Shown one piece after another: positions 50,461-57,908 of a stretch of DNA of 64,000 nt (position 1 is the stretch's first letter; each line of letters starts with the position of its first letter). This DNA is from Candidatus Poribacteria bacterium (GTDB lineage Bacteria; Poribacteria; WGA-4E; WGA-3G). The stretch is from the NCBI GenBank assembly GCA_028824575.1, contig JAPPDN010000059.1:1-64000 (forward strand), given 5' to 3'. The notes under the pieces were generated by a model that was not told the DNA's origin, made no database searches, and saw only the letters and a program-made list of their open reading frames with translations. Position numbers and translations under genes: made by a program.

Positions 50461-50757
50461 ATCACAGTCTCCCCTCACAGTCTATCATAACTCACCACAG
50501 TCAATCACAGTTCAGACGCTTTCTCTTGAAATATATTGTTTTCTTATTGTAAATCGGCATCATGTCCTGCTGAATCCCCTCCAGCGCGGACGATCGCATC
50601 AAGTATACTTATATGCATAGACCGTAGCCTGCAACAACGGCGCAGGGTTTTTGCTGGGGGTTTTTGCTTGGGTATTTCTGCGGATTTCCCCTAGACCTAC
50701 GGAATGGAACGAGAATATCCCAACCCTCCTGACCGAACCGCAAGGAAAATTAAAAAA

Positions 50758-51060
50758 ATGGCACATACGATCCTACCCAGCACAGAGACGCACACGCCTG
50801 ATACCCAAATCCTCGGCAAAGACTGGGCGGGCGAATACCAACTCCTCTGCACAACTTACGACTCGGCTGAAGTCGTCTTGCAAGTGCGACCCCGAGGCAC
50901 AACAACCTGGAACACCGCCAAATTCAACGGTCAAGACATCAAACTGACCGCAGTGGGGGAGGTCCTCGATGTCCGACTCGTCAGAGACTACGAGTACCGG
51001 CTCATGACCGCAACCGCTGGGGCTGAAGTCGTCATCGCAAAACATGACGTTCACGGGTAG
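50758..51060 (+). CDS. Beta-rich phage protein, 100 residues
   Basis: Starts at 50758 after CGCAAGGAAAATTAAAAAAA. Strand pattern AGEYQLLCTTYDSAEVVLQV, RLVRDYEYRLMTATAGAEVV resembles a small virion spike or carbohydrate-binding module, but no known family is recognised. Followed at 13 bases by the 182-residue gene, likely the same operon. Confidence 0.6.
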   Translation: MAHTILPSTETHTPDTQILGKDWAGEYQLLCTTYDSAEVVLQVRPRGTTTWNTAKFNGQDIKLTAVGEVLDVRLVRDYEYRLMTATAGAEVVIAKHDVHG

Positions 51061-51072
51061 AAGGAAAAACAG

Positions 51073-51621
51073 ATGATACAGGGTGGAATTGTCGGCGGAA
51101 CTTACGGTATAGACAGCAGTGGCGGGAAAAATCCAGTCGTCTATTACTACGGGAAAGACCAAACAAAGCGCGTCGGTGAAAATTACACGCCTGCCGGCTC
51201 AACAAACAGCAGACCCGCTGAATTTAAAACGACTGCGGACGAAACGTATAATGGCGGAAAAAACGATCTCCTGACCATCACAAACGGCAGTGCTGAATCT
51301 GATATGGATCCAAAAAACCCACCCAATAACTCGGTCATCCAATTGCCCGCAGGACGGTATCATCTCACCTTCCAAGGATACTCTGACGATGCGCTTGAAA
51401 AATCATTCAGAGTCGAACTCCGTCAGATTCAATCAGGAAGAGACGACATCATTGTCACAGAAACACCCGGATACTCAACAGGTCCATCACCCTCACGAAC
51501 CGAATATCTACTCAGCTGGCCCGACTTTATCGTTGACGGCACGGAAAAACTCTATTTTCTGTTCCCTGCGAGCGGTCGTGATAAAAGAAGCCATTTCCTA
51601 CGCATCGAGAAAGTCGCATAA
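51073..51621 (+). CDS. Beta-rich phage protein, possibly virion-associated
   Basis: 182 residues, GAAGGAAAAACAG before the ATG. Gly/Ser/Tyr-rich start (GGTYGIDSSGGKNPVVYYYG), then jelly-roll-like strands (IQLPAGRYHLTFQGYSDDAL; LSWPDFIVDGTEKLYFLFP). It could be a receptor-binding or decoration accessory, oddly placed in the early region with the previous gene. Family unknown. Confidence 0.55.
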   Translation: MIQGGIVGGTYGIDSSGGKNPVVYYYGKDQTKRVGENYTPAGSTNSRPAEFKTTADETYNGGKNDLLTITNGSAESDMDPKNPPNNSVIQLPAGRYHLTFQGYSDDALEKSFRVELRQIQSGRDDIIVTETPGYSTGPSPSRTEYLLSWPDFIVDGTEKLYFLFPASGRDKRSHFLRIEKVA

Positions 51622-51642
51622 CTGATAACTGGAGACATAACA

Positions 51643-52086
51643 ATGGCGAAATTATATCTCAAAGACCTCCGAAAAACCGTTCGGAAGGCAAAACGGACAG
51701 TAAGTCACGCAGACGTAGTGCAAGTCCATACTGCATCCGGACTCAGCAACCTTCAGTTCGTCCCGCTCGACACCTCTTATGTAGCACTGCCGGCAGAGAT
51801 ATGGGAACTGTTTTTGGAATACTCCGGCGTAGACCGTATCAAATACAAAAGCGACACGATGGACTGTGACGACTTCGCACAGATTCTCTGTGGTGAGTGT
51901 AAGCGAAAGCTACACGTCAACGGTATCGGGTTGGTCGTCGATTTTTCCGGTGGTCACGCCTACAACGCACTCCTCGCCTACGAGGGTTCCGAACTCTCGC
52001 TCCTGACCATCGAACCCCAGAACGATAAGATCATCATCAACCGAAGCGGTATGTACGCCGCACAACAAGGTTTCCTTTTACTATGA
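51643..52086 (+). CDS. Agglutinin_C-like (papain-like fold) phage protein
   Basis: 147 residues. The core has DCDDFAQILCGECKRK, then GIGLVVDFSGGHAYNALLA and LLTIEPQNDKIIINR. Cys in DCDDFA, His in GGHAYN and the acid/amide in EPQND have the order of the papain-like Agglutinin_C fold that occurs in several phages; enzymatic activity in phages is not established. GGAGACATAACA precedes the ATG. It is coupled to the membrane peptide downstream. Confidence 0.55.
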   Translation: MAKLYLKDLRKTVRKAKRTVSHADVVQVHTASGLSNLQFVPLDTSYVALPAEIWELFLEYSGVDRIKYKSDTMDCDDFAQILCGECKRKLHVNGIGLVVDFSGGHAYNALLAYEGSELSLLTIEPQNDKIIINRSGMYAAQQGFLLL

Positions 52087-52232
52087 AACTTTTCAACAAC
52101 TGGTGGCAGCTCGAAAAAGCGAAACTCGCATTCATGGCGGAACACTGGGGCATCTACCTCGTCCTCGGTATCGGTCTTATCTGTTTGTGTATCTACGTCT
52201 ATTTCTCCAAGGATGATAACAATGAACTATAG
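52083..52232 (+). CDS. Small single-pass membrane peptide
   Basis: 49 residues: MKLFNNWWQLEKAKLAFMAE, then a hydrophobic segment GIYLVLGIGLICLCIYVYF and an acidic end. The ATG overlaps the stop of the preceding gene (ATGA), so it is coupled to it. A small inner-membrane role, possibly anchoring or signalling, is likely. Function unknown. Confidence 0.6.
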   Translation: MKLFNNWWQLEKAKLAFMAEHWGIYLVLGIGLICLCIYVYFSKDDNNEL

Positions 52233-52332
52233 GTATAGACGCGCACAGCAACGCAATTGGGAGATTGATATCCACCAGTGGTTCCAGCTTTTTATGGAGT
52301 TTCTCTATAAGTTACAGGATAAAAGATCATAG
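52222..52332 (+). CDS. Very small ORF overlapping the membrane peptide
   Basis: 36 residues (MNYRYRRAQQRNWEIDIHQW) starting within the end of the previous gene, with AAGGATGATAACA just upstream. Basic and aromatic. Coupling suggests it is translated, but nothing else supports it. 52333-52436 has no gene. Confidence 0.4.
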   Translation: MNYRYRRAQQRNWEIDIHQWFQLFMEFLYKLQDKRS

Positions 52333-52436
52333 AGTCTTCTGTTCGTTTGTGCATAGTCATAGAAGGCACGCCGTTCACATAAAGAAAATATACATATCCA
52401 GCGCGATATGTATAAAAATTCGGAAAAAGTATACAG

Positions 52437-52649
52437 ATGAAAGTCACCGTCCACGACATCCAGATTAATTGTCACAAGCACGGGAAAGTCCCATACACCG
52501 CAACCTCCGATCGCGGCGGTGAGGTGATAACCCTATATTGCCCGCGGTGTGAAGACGAAGCCCGGAAACAATACCTGCATCAAAATTCACCGTATCCCCT
52601 CCAGGGGACATCACCCTCTCTGATTGAATTCTGCAACCGCGGCGACTGA
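52437..52649 (+). CDS. Small zinc-ribbon protein
   Basis: 70 residues: INCHKHGKVPYTAT, then ITLYCPRCEDEARKQ give a Cys/His and a C-x2-C pair of a zinc ribbon. Mixed beta start and helical end. Ribosome-binding site GGAAAAAGT is moderate. Likely an early phage accessory. Confidence 0.55.
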   Translation: MKVTVHDIQINCHKHGKVPYTATSDRGGEVITLYCPRCEDEARKQYLHQNSPYPLQGTSPSLIEFCNRGD

Positions 52650-52693
52650 GGATAACACACATCGACCGTCGGTCGACCATAGCCCATCCTGTT

Positions 52694-52720
52694 CGTAGGG
52701 GCGGGGTCTCCCCGTCCGTC
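52694..52720. repeat. REP-type palindrome
   Basis: CGTAGGGGCGGGGTCTCCCC followed by GTCCGTC, in the gap ahead of the coiled-coil gene. Confidence 0.75.
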
Positions 52721-52758
52721 CGCAAAGGATAAACCCAAAATTATAGAAGGAGCACCCC

Positions 52759-53376
52759 ATGAAGGTAAGAATATCCTGTGATGTGGCTCTGAAAGTGCGT
52801 CAACACCTCGACGCACAAGCCAAGGAAAACGGTATCTCCAGAGCGAAATTCATTGAGACCGCCGTCGAAGACAAAATTGAAGGCTTCAACGTCCACAAAG
52901 AGAACAAGCGACTCACCGAAGCCCACGCCCAAGCAGAACGGGACATCTTAGCCGAAGAACAGCGCGCCGCCAAACTCAAAGAGCAGCGCGACGGCTTGGC
53001 ATCCGAGAAAGAGCAACTCACTGTCAAACACACCGATCGCATTAAAGAGATCGCCTCCGCCCTCGGTGTCCCCGACACGATCGGGCACATCAAGCAACGC
53101 ATCGCTGAACTCAACGAGAAATGCGATCAACTACAACGCGAGAAAACCGAACGCACCGAACAGCGTGACGAATTCGAGAGGCTCCTACACGCCGAAACAG
53201 ATGCATACAATAAATGCTATGCGCGCGCGGAATCGCTGAAAAATGAACGCAATCGCTTCAAAGCACAGGCTGAAGAAGTGAAATCCAAATTCGACACCTG
53301 TGAAGAGAAACTCACGCGCCTCTTGATGCGCAACTGGTGGGACCGTCTCTGGAATAAACTGCCGTGGACAGCATGA
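52759..53376 (+). CDS. Ribbon-helix-helix protein with long coiled coil
   Basis: 205 residues, AGAAGGAGCACCCC before the ATG. The N-terminal 45 residues are a ribbon-helix-helix (RISCDVALKVRQHLDAQAKE; SRAKFIETAVEDKI); the rest is a long charged coil (RDILAEEQRAAKLKEQRDGL) ending in a Trp-rich tail (NWWDRLWNKLPW). Together with 46254 and 47744 it makes three ribbon-helix-helix proteins in this phage. Bridging of DNA sites is plausible. Confidence 0.6.
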   Translation: MKVRISCDVALKVRQHLDAQAKENGISRAKFIETAVEDKIEGFNVHKENKRLTEAHAQAERDILAEEQRAAKLKEQRDGLASEKEQLTVKHTDRIKEIASALGVPDTIGHIKQRIAELNEKCDQLQREKTERTEQRDEFERLLHAETDAYNKCYARAESLKNERNRFKAQAEEVKSKFDTCEEKLTRLLMRNWWDRLWNKLPWTA

Positions 53377-53627
53377 AAAATCCCCTCCACTTCCGATACA
53401 CGCACACATGTTACAATCGCGAGGGCGACGTCATCACGGACGACACCGGTACCCTTGAGGGGTATACTCTGAAATCCGTCAAGCTCACCCTCGTGAAAAG
53501 ATTTCGACTCCAGGGCACCGGTGGTCACTGGACGTGCCTCCCCAACGGCACCTACAAACGCTCGCACAGAAGCACCGCCACCGGAGAACGCAGCACCCTT
53601 ATTCTCGAACCTATACGTGGAACCTAA
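53373..53627 (+). CDS. Hypothetical 84-residue protein
   Basis: The ATG overlaps the stop of the coiled-coil gene (ATGA). Strand-rich (LHFRYTHTCYNREGDVITDD; KLTLVKRFRLQGTGGHW) and basic. Not recognised; translationally coupled to the gene before it. Confidence 0.5.
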   Translation: MKNPLHFRYTHTCYNREGDVITDDTGTLEGYTLKSVKLTLVKRFRLQGTGGHWTCLPNGTYKRSHRSTATGERSTLILEPIRGT

Positions 53628-53663
53628 GTCCCAATCTTTTCTTGGAAGAGCCCACCCACACTC

Positions 53664-53756
53664 CCTGTTCAGAGACTCAGACGTTTTTTTACGTGTCTCC
53701 ATAGACGGATTTTGCAGTCCCCCACCACCATCAGTTAGATTATAGCCATTTGGAGA
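53664..53756 (-). pseudogene. Fragment of a GIY-YIG homing endonuclease
   Basis: Leftward codons read SPNGYNLTDGGGG, then ETRKKTSESLN, matching the GYNLTEGGDG plus NUMOD3 start in genes C and D. Nothing before or after continues the gene. It is a fifth, dead, homing gene, located at the edge of the TnpB element. Confidence 0.75.
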
Positions 53757-54094
53757 TAGGGAAAAGAAAGGCATTTTCAGCGGCATGCGCCCCTAAAAAT
53801 GCCATCGTGTTGGCAGAGCATATCAAAGCATTGTCTCTCCGCACTGTGTCTGTCGCCTGTTGTAGCGGTTTTCAAAAAGCGTTGGTCAAGTAAGTATTGT
53901 AGTTTGTGGCGGTTCTCGGTTCAGTTTGGGCGGGGTCTGGGGCATCTGCGGTGGGTCGCGTTCGCTTGCATGGCCTCTGGGCTGCCCTCCATTACATTAC
54001 GGGCAGGTTTCCGGTTCACTCGCGACTGGGTAAGTTGCAGTTCGGACTTTCCTACTAAAACCTACCAAAACCTATAAAAATCAAAAGTTTTTTC

Positions 54095-54124
54095 TTGACT
54101 TTTGATTGTGAAAAATGCTATAAT
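54095..54124 (+). promoter_or_regulatory. Sigma70-type promoter of tnpB
   Basis: TTGACT (54095-54100), 18-base spacer, TATAAT (54119-54124). The predicted start is about 54131, the first base of the leader's closing stem. Confidence 0.8.
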
Positions 54125-54130
54125 AAGTAC

Positions 54131-54221
54131 ATCAGGTTGGCAAGCATACGACGCGTAGTCTCTCGGCTACGTGCTTGCCTCCCACGTCGTAGGGGATAAA
54201 TACCTGATACCTGATATACCC
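54131..54221 (+). ncRNA. Pseudoknotted leader RNA of tnpB
   Basis: P1: ATCAGGT (54131-54137) with ACCTGAT (54202-54208). P2: GGCAAGC (54139-54145) with GCTTGCC (54173-54179). Inner hairpin CGTAG/CTACG with 8-base loop (54154-54171). Pseudoknot TACGACG (54147-54153) with CGTCGTA (54185-54191). The P1 3' strand is repeated in tandem at 54209-54215. Same order, stem lengths and inner loop size as the leader at 34922, without sequence similarity. Confidence 0.75.
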
Positions 54222-55319
54222 ATGACATTACGTCCGCATAAAATAGAATTGGATCCGAATAACAAGCAATCCACGTTGATGTTTCAACATGCTGGCTATG
54301 CCCGCGTCGCTTTCAACTTTGCCTTATCGTCTTTCAAAGCCGGACGGGATACAGACGAATGGCGTAGCCACGTGGATATAAAGCGTGAGTTTAACGCAGT
54401 GAAACGTGATACGTTCGACTGGTGTGATGCTCTTTCACAGAATGCCTCCAAGAACGCGATCCATAACTTCGGCGATGCGGTGACACGTTGGAAAAAAGGA
54501 CAAAACCGATTTCCTACCTATAAGAAACGATCTGATAGAATCTCCTATCAAGCAGACAATGGCGAGGGAACGATTACAGTCTACAAAAAGCGTATCCACC
54601 TCCCGAAAATCGGATGGGTGCGCATGCGTGAAGAATTGCGGTATACCGGTGAAATTACGAAAGTTGTCGTCTCTAAACGCAACGGTAAGTGGTTCGCATC
54701 CATCACCGTTCGCAACCTTGATAGCAATAACTATAAGCACCAGCCATCTCTCTTTGAAAAAGAGGAAAAAGAACCGATTGGCATTGATGTGGGTATCAAC
54801 ACACTTGCGACCTGTTCTAACGGTGATACTTACGATAACCCGCGCCCTCTCAAGCGATATGAACGGAAGTTGGCACGTGCACAGCGTGCAGTCTCACGTA
54901 AAAAGAAAGGTTCAAAGAACTACTATAAGGCACAAAGGCATGTCCAATCTATTCATTATCGTATATCCAATATCCGTGAGGACGCTCACCACCAAGCCTC
55001 CACCAAGATTGTTCGTAAAGCCTCTGCTATTGGTGTTGAAACACTCAATATCAGCGGACTGCTCAAGAATCGTAAATTGGCGAAGGCGTTATCCGACTCG
55101 GCACTCTCGCGGTTTCTAACCATGCTGAAATACAAAGCAGAAAGACGCAGGATTCCGATAACCCAAGCGGATAGGTTCTTTGCCAGTTCCAAAACCTGTA
55201 GCAGTTGCGGGCATAAGAAAAAAGAGTTGAGGCTTTCGGATCGGACCTATCATTGCGATGCCTGTGGTATTGATATTGACCGTGATTTGAACGCTGCAAT
55301 GAATCTCTGTCCCGCTTGA
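54222..55319 (+). CDS. tnpB: TnpB RNA-guided nuclease of an IS605-type element
   Basis: 365 residues from the ATG at 54222. OrfB/TnpB proteins are RuvC nucleases guided by an RNA from the element's right end. RuvC residues are intact: Asp 189 in IGIDVGIN, Glu 273 in IGVETLNISG and Asp 355 in DIDRDLNAA; the zinc finger has CSSC (326-329) and CDAC (345-348). The N-terminal wedge region (LRPHKIELDPNNKQ; FNFALSSFKAG) is complete. No good ribosome-binding site lies near this ATG; an in-frame GTG further upstream lies within the leader structure. Probably an active protein. Confidence 0.9.
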   Translation: MTLRPHKIELDPNNKQSTLMFQHAGYARVAFNFALSSFKAGRDTDEWRSHVDIKREFNAVKRDTFDWCDALSQNASKNAIHNFGDAVTRWKKGQNRFPTYKKRSDRISYQADNGEGTITVYKKRIHLPKIGWVRMREELRYTGEITKVVVSKRNGKWFASITVRNLDSNNYKHQPSLFEKEEKEPIGIDVGINTLATCSNGDTYDNPRPLKRYERKLARAQRAVSRKKKGSKNYYKAQRHVQSIHYRISNIREDAHHQASTKIVRKASAIGVETLNISGLLKNRKLAKALSDSALSRFLTMLKYKAERRRIPITQADRFFASSKTCSSCGHKKKELRLSDRTYHCDACGIDIDRDLNAAMNLCPA

Positions 55320-55475
55320 CCTTAACCGTCGCGGTGAGTTGCACCGAGACGTAAAACGCCTGTGGAGTCCGTGTAAGACCTCGATTGTGAGGCAGTAGAC
55401 GTTGAAGCAGGAAGTAGACATAAAATACAAGTTCCTGTAGGTTTTTATAGGTTTTTGAGATTTTGATAGGTTCTA
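55320..55475 (+). ncRNA. Right-end guide RNA region of the TnpB element (candidate)
   Basis: After the stop there is a GC-rich stretch with GGTGAGTTGCACCG hairpin, GTGGAGTCCGTGTAAGACC, and GAAGCAGGAAGTAG, a layout common at the 3' side of tnpB genes where the omega/reRNA scaffold is encoded. The guide would lie beyond the right end near 55470. Exact boundaries cannot be set by eye. Confidence 0.5.
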
Positions 55476-55660
55476 CACAACGGTTTGGGAATCTGGCACG
55501 GAAACAAGAAAAAACGTCAGAAATACGTCAACACTTGTAATCCTGCGTTGCTTACCGTGGCGCGCGTTTTCTCGCGATTTTGCCGCTAATTCCTCTCAAT
55601 TTACATCATATCACAGAATAAAAAGAGTCGTTCTTCACGCTTTTTTTGTAAAAAAACATC

Positions 55661-55686
55661 AAAAATCGGTGAATTTGGCGATTTTT
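55661..55686. terminator. Rho-independent terminator-like hairpin
   Basis: AAAAATCG and CGATTTTT around a 10-base loop, followed by CC. It lies in an AT-rich gap (55476-55709) with no gene. The gap may also serve as a control region. Confidence 0.55.
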
Positions 55687-55709
55687 CCTAAAAAATTATG
55701 CATTTTAAT

Positions 55710-55738
55710 TTGACATTTCCCTAAAAACCTGGTATAAT
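55710..55738 (+). promoter_or_regulatory. Strong sigma70-type promoter of the second early operon
   Basis: TTGACA (55710-55715), 17-base spacer, TATAAT (55733-55738), both consensus. The leader then folds GGGGCG/CGCCCC (55756-55773) and, before the start, ATTTTAT/ATAAAAT, which lies just upstream of the ribosome-binding site AAGAGG. Confidence 0.85.
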
Positions 55739-55855
55739 ATTAAGTAACAGTGTGAGGGGCGTTGGAGCGCCCCCCGAACCAAAAACCTAAGAACCAACTT
55801 TGGCTTGGCTTTTTTATTTTATCAGAAGCCTCGCCATAAAATCAAGAGGTTTCTC

Positions 55856-56158
55856 ATGAAAGATCAGAATTCCCTTAATACCCCAACCGCTGAAATGCTC
55901 GCAGACGCATGGCGAAAGCATTACGCCTTCGGCACATGGCATTGGCACGATGGACAGTGGGTATGGCTCTCTCCAAACGGCAACGGCTATTCCCGATGCG
56001 GTTCACCGGTCCCGCCACCAGCACCCGACAAGATAAAGCCGTATCACCAGTTGCGCTGGTCACGGTGCAAAGTGTGTAACGCAATCAAACCCTGGGGCGG
56101 ATGTGGAAGCAAAAGCATCAGCACCTACAATAACACGTGGCCAGGGGGAAACCGATGA
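55856..56158 (+). CDS. Small Cys-pair protein, first gene of the second early operon
   Basis: 100 residues from the ATG at 55856 (AAGAGGTTTCTC). Aromatic N-terminal half (FGTWHWHDGQWVWLSPNGNG), then RSKCKVCNAIKPWGG-type Cys pair and a Gly-rich tail; a partial zinc ribbon. Stop overlaps the next start, so the three genes from here to 57230 are coupled. Confidence 0.6.
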   Translation: MKDQNSLNTPTAEMLADAWRKHYAFGTWHWHDGQWVWLSPNGNGYSRCGSPVPPPAPDKIKPYHQLRWSRCKVCNAIKPWGGCGSKSISTYNNTWPGGNR

Positions 56159-56679
56159 AAAAACTGACAATCACGCTTTTCGGTTCAACAGGCACCCGCA
56201 CCCTTGAAATCACACCGCGCGGCGGATTTCCAACTCGGCATGTCAAAGCACCCCGTGAAACCGGGTCTCCGTCCCTCTTTGAACCGGAAACCCCGCAAGA
56301 GGTTTCCCCTGCTGCCGATCGGACACCCAAACCCAATACGCCACCAACGTCCACGACCGAGAAAAGCAGCGCGCCATCTCCTGCGGAAGCACCGCCCACG
56401 CTCTTGGAAGTCATCCGGTTCATGCACGCCTCGGACAACCACAGCGGTTGGCTGATTATCGACGAAATCCTTTTCGTCGCGACGACCCACTACAAAATGA
56501 AATTCAACCACCAAACCCTGCTCGATGCCCTGCGGGAACTCTACACGCAAGGCGGCTTAGCATACCGGCTGAACGGGTTCGATCAACACACCTTCCAACT
56601 GATTGAAACTCAGGAACCCTCCCTGAAAATGCTACTCGCTGAAGTGGACACGCTGATGGGGAAAGGCGGTGTCGCATGA
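56155..56679 (+). CDS. Winged-helix-like phage protein with Pro-rich linker
   Basis: 174 residues; ATGA overlap with the preceding gene. A short N-terminal strand segment (KKLTITLFGSTGTRTLEITP), a Pro/Ser/Thr linker from about residue 40 to 80, then a helical domain (LLEVIRFMHASDNHSGWLII; HQTLLDALRELYTQGGLAYR) that resembles a winged helix of replication or regulatory proteins. Stop overlaps the next start. Confidence 0.55.
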   Translation: MKKLTITLFGSTGTRTLEITPRGGFPTRHVKAPRETGSPSLFEPETPQEVSPAADRTPKPNTPPTSTTEKSSAPSPAEAPPTLLEVIRFMHASDNHSGWLIIDEILFVATTHYKMKFNHQTLLDALRELYTQGGLAYRLNGFDQHTFQLIETQEPSLKMLLAEVDTLMGKGGVA

Positions 56680-57230
56680 GAAGGCAACCGATGTTCATGT
56701 GGTACCGGCACAGACAGCGTGAACAGGAACATGAAATCCGAACCGCGTTCAACCTCAAATTCAATGACCAGCACTATGCCATCGCCACGCCAGAATTCTG
56801 GGACGCGTGGCGCGCCGATAAGAGCAGGACACTTCGTAAGCAATACGCCCCCGCAAAATACCCCGCTGACCAACTCGGACTGCCCGGTAAAAAACCCGTC
56901 TGGGTTGTTTTCGTCAGCCGTGCCGCGAAACAGGTGTTTGAAGCCAACCACGCTGCACCGGAAGTCCCCGAAAACGTTGATGGTAAGATTCAGGGGTTGG
57001 GGTGGCAATCGACACGCGTTAACGCCGGTATGTTCCTCGACGATCGACACAAAACCTATCGCTCCCAACGATCCCCCGTCGTCGCGTGGCTCAACTACAA
57101 TCAGGGTCGCTATTCCGTCAACGTTGTTCACAGTGCTTTCAAACTGACGCGTCCGATCCCCGCCGCTATCACCGACCTCGGTGATGCAGTGGCTTGGGTC
57201 TATCAGAATTCGGTTTGGATCAAATCGTAG
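56676..57230 (+). CDS. Hypothetical phage protein, 184 residues
   Basis: ATGA overlap with the gene before. Trp/Tyr-rich mixed protein: HYAIATPEFWDAWRADKSRT, PVWVVFVSRAAKQVFEANHA, VVAWLNYNQGRYSVNVVHS. No catalytic motif that I recognise. Its place in a coupled trio with a winged-helix-like protein suggests a shared complex. Confidence 0.55.
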   Translation: MRRQPMFMWYRHRQREQEHEIRTAFNLKFNDQHYAIATPEFWDAWRADKSRTLRKQYAPAKYPADQLGLPGKKPVWVVFVSRAAKQVFEANHAAPEVPENVDGKIQGLGWQSTRVNAGMFLDDRHKTYRSQRSPVVAWLNYNQGRYSVNVVHSAFKLTRPIPAAITDLGDAVAWVYQNSVWIKS

Positions 57231-57289
57231 TCTTGGAAACCCTTCAGGCATCAAACCCAACTGACCGAACCGTAAGGAAAAATTAAAAA

Positions 57290-57496
57290 ATGTCTACAAA
57301 ACCAAAATGTTCTGTCCGCGACTGCGATTCCCGCGACACACACGAACACCGAGGAAAAGGAACGGATAACCTCGGTAGACCGATCACCTTTATCGCCTGT
57401 GTTTGCGATCCCTGTAAGGACGCGCTCATGGAGAAAAAGGTCAACTACACCTTCTACAGAGCCGGCACCCTTGTGTTTGTCAATGAAATCTATTGA
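57290..57496 (+). CDS. Small Cys-rich (zinc) protein
   Basis: 68 residues, GTAAGGAAAAATTAAAAA before the ATG. Cys/His pairs in KCSVRDCDSRDTHEHRG and CVCDPCKDA form a zinc-binding module. The upstream block CTGACCGAACCGTAAGG is shared with the start region at 50730, so the leaders were duplicated. Confidence 0.6.
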   Translation: MSTKPKCSVRDCDSRDTHEHRGKGTDNLGRPITFIACVCDPCKDALMEKKVNYTFYRAGTLVFVNEIY

Positions 57497-57513
57497 TAAG
57501 GAGAGGGACGGCC

Positions 57514-57726
57514 ATGGAAAATACGATTCTCAACTTTTATCTGCGCAAATACCCACCGAAAGGGGAAATGCGTAGGGGTTGGGTCTCCCAACCCGTACAC
57601 AGACACAACCTTGTGAACGTGCGCGCCTTGCTCAAAAAGCGGGGCGTGCCAAACGCCAACAGATTGGACTACCACGCAGCGATCCAAACGCTTGCGAAAC
57701 GGGTAGCAAAAGAATGTAGTAAGTAG
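57514..57726 (+). CDS. Small phage protein with in-frame REP palindrome
   Basis: 70 residues from the ATG at 57514 (AAGGAGAGGGACGGCC). The middle codons MRRGWVSQPVH come from a REP-type palindrome (57571-57597) that keeps the frame; the flanking parts (NTILNFYLRKYPPKG; ALLKKRGVPNANRLDYHAAI) look like one small helical protein. Function unknown. Confidence 0.55.
   Translation: MENTILNFYLRKYPPKGEMRRGWVSQPVHRHNLVNVRALLKKRGVPNANRLDYHAAIQTLAKRVAKECSK
57571..57597. repeat. REP-type palindrome inside a coding sequence
   Basis: CGTAGGGGTTGGGTCTCCCA followed by ACCCGTA. The arms GGTTGGG/CCCAACC differ from the usual GGGCGAGG but stay paired, in frame within the gene at 57514. Confidence 0.8.
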
Positions 57727-57749
57727 AACCAAACTGAAAGGAAAAACGC

Positions 57750-57848
57750 ATGAAAAGGTTCCTCATTTTCGTTCTCAAGATGGTAGCGGTTATCATTAGC
57801 ACACTGATCACCATCTTCAAAAAGTATCCAAAGAACCACCGATACTAA
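57750..57848 (+). CDS. Very small membrane peptide
   Basis: 32 residues: basic start (MKRFLIFVLKMVAV), hydrophobic middle (IISTLITIF) and a basic tail (KKYPKNHRY). AAAGGAAAAACGC gives it a good ribosome-binding site. Possibly a membrane-active or toxin-like peptide; no partner is evident. Confidence 0.5.
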   Translation: MKRFLIFVLKMVAVIISTLITIFKKYPKNHRY

Positions 57849-57908
57849 CCCGTAATCTAACCGCCGCGGTCCCCAGTGTCCGCGGCACAATCCAAGAAAG
57901 GAGACATT

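Larger units (their letters stand above)
54052..55475 (+). mobile_element. IS200/IS605-type element with tnpB only
   Basis: tnpB flanked by related, inverted A+C-rich ends: CCTACCAAAACCTATAAAAA on the left and the complement-type TAGGTTTTTATAGGTTTTTG on the right (55438-55460). A left-end hairpin AATCAAAAG/CTTTTGATT lies at 54079-54107. No tnpA transposase is present, so movement would need help in trans. Exact ends are not certain. 53757-54051 has no convincing gene. Confidence 0.65.

Noticed and set aside
53799..54077. 92-codon ORF left of the TnpB element
   Set aside because: Composition is Cys/Ser/Trp-rich without motif, no ribosome-binding site, and it runs into the element end. Probably non-coding.
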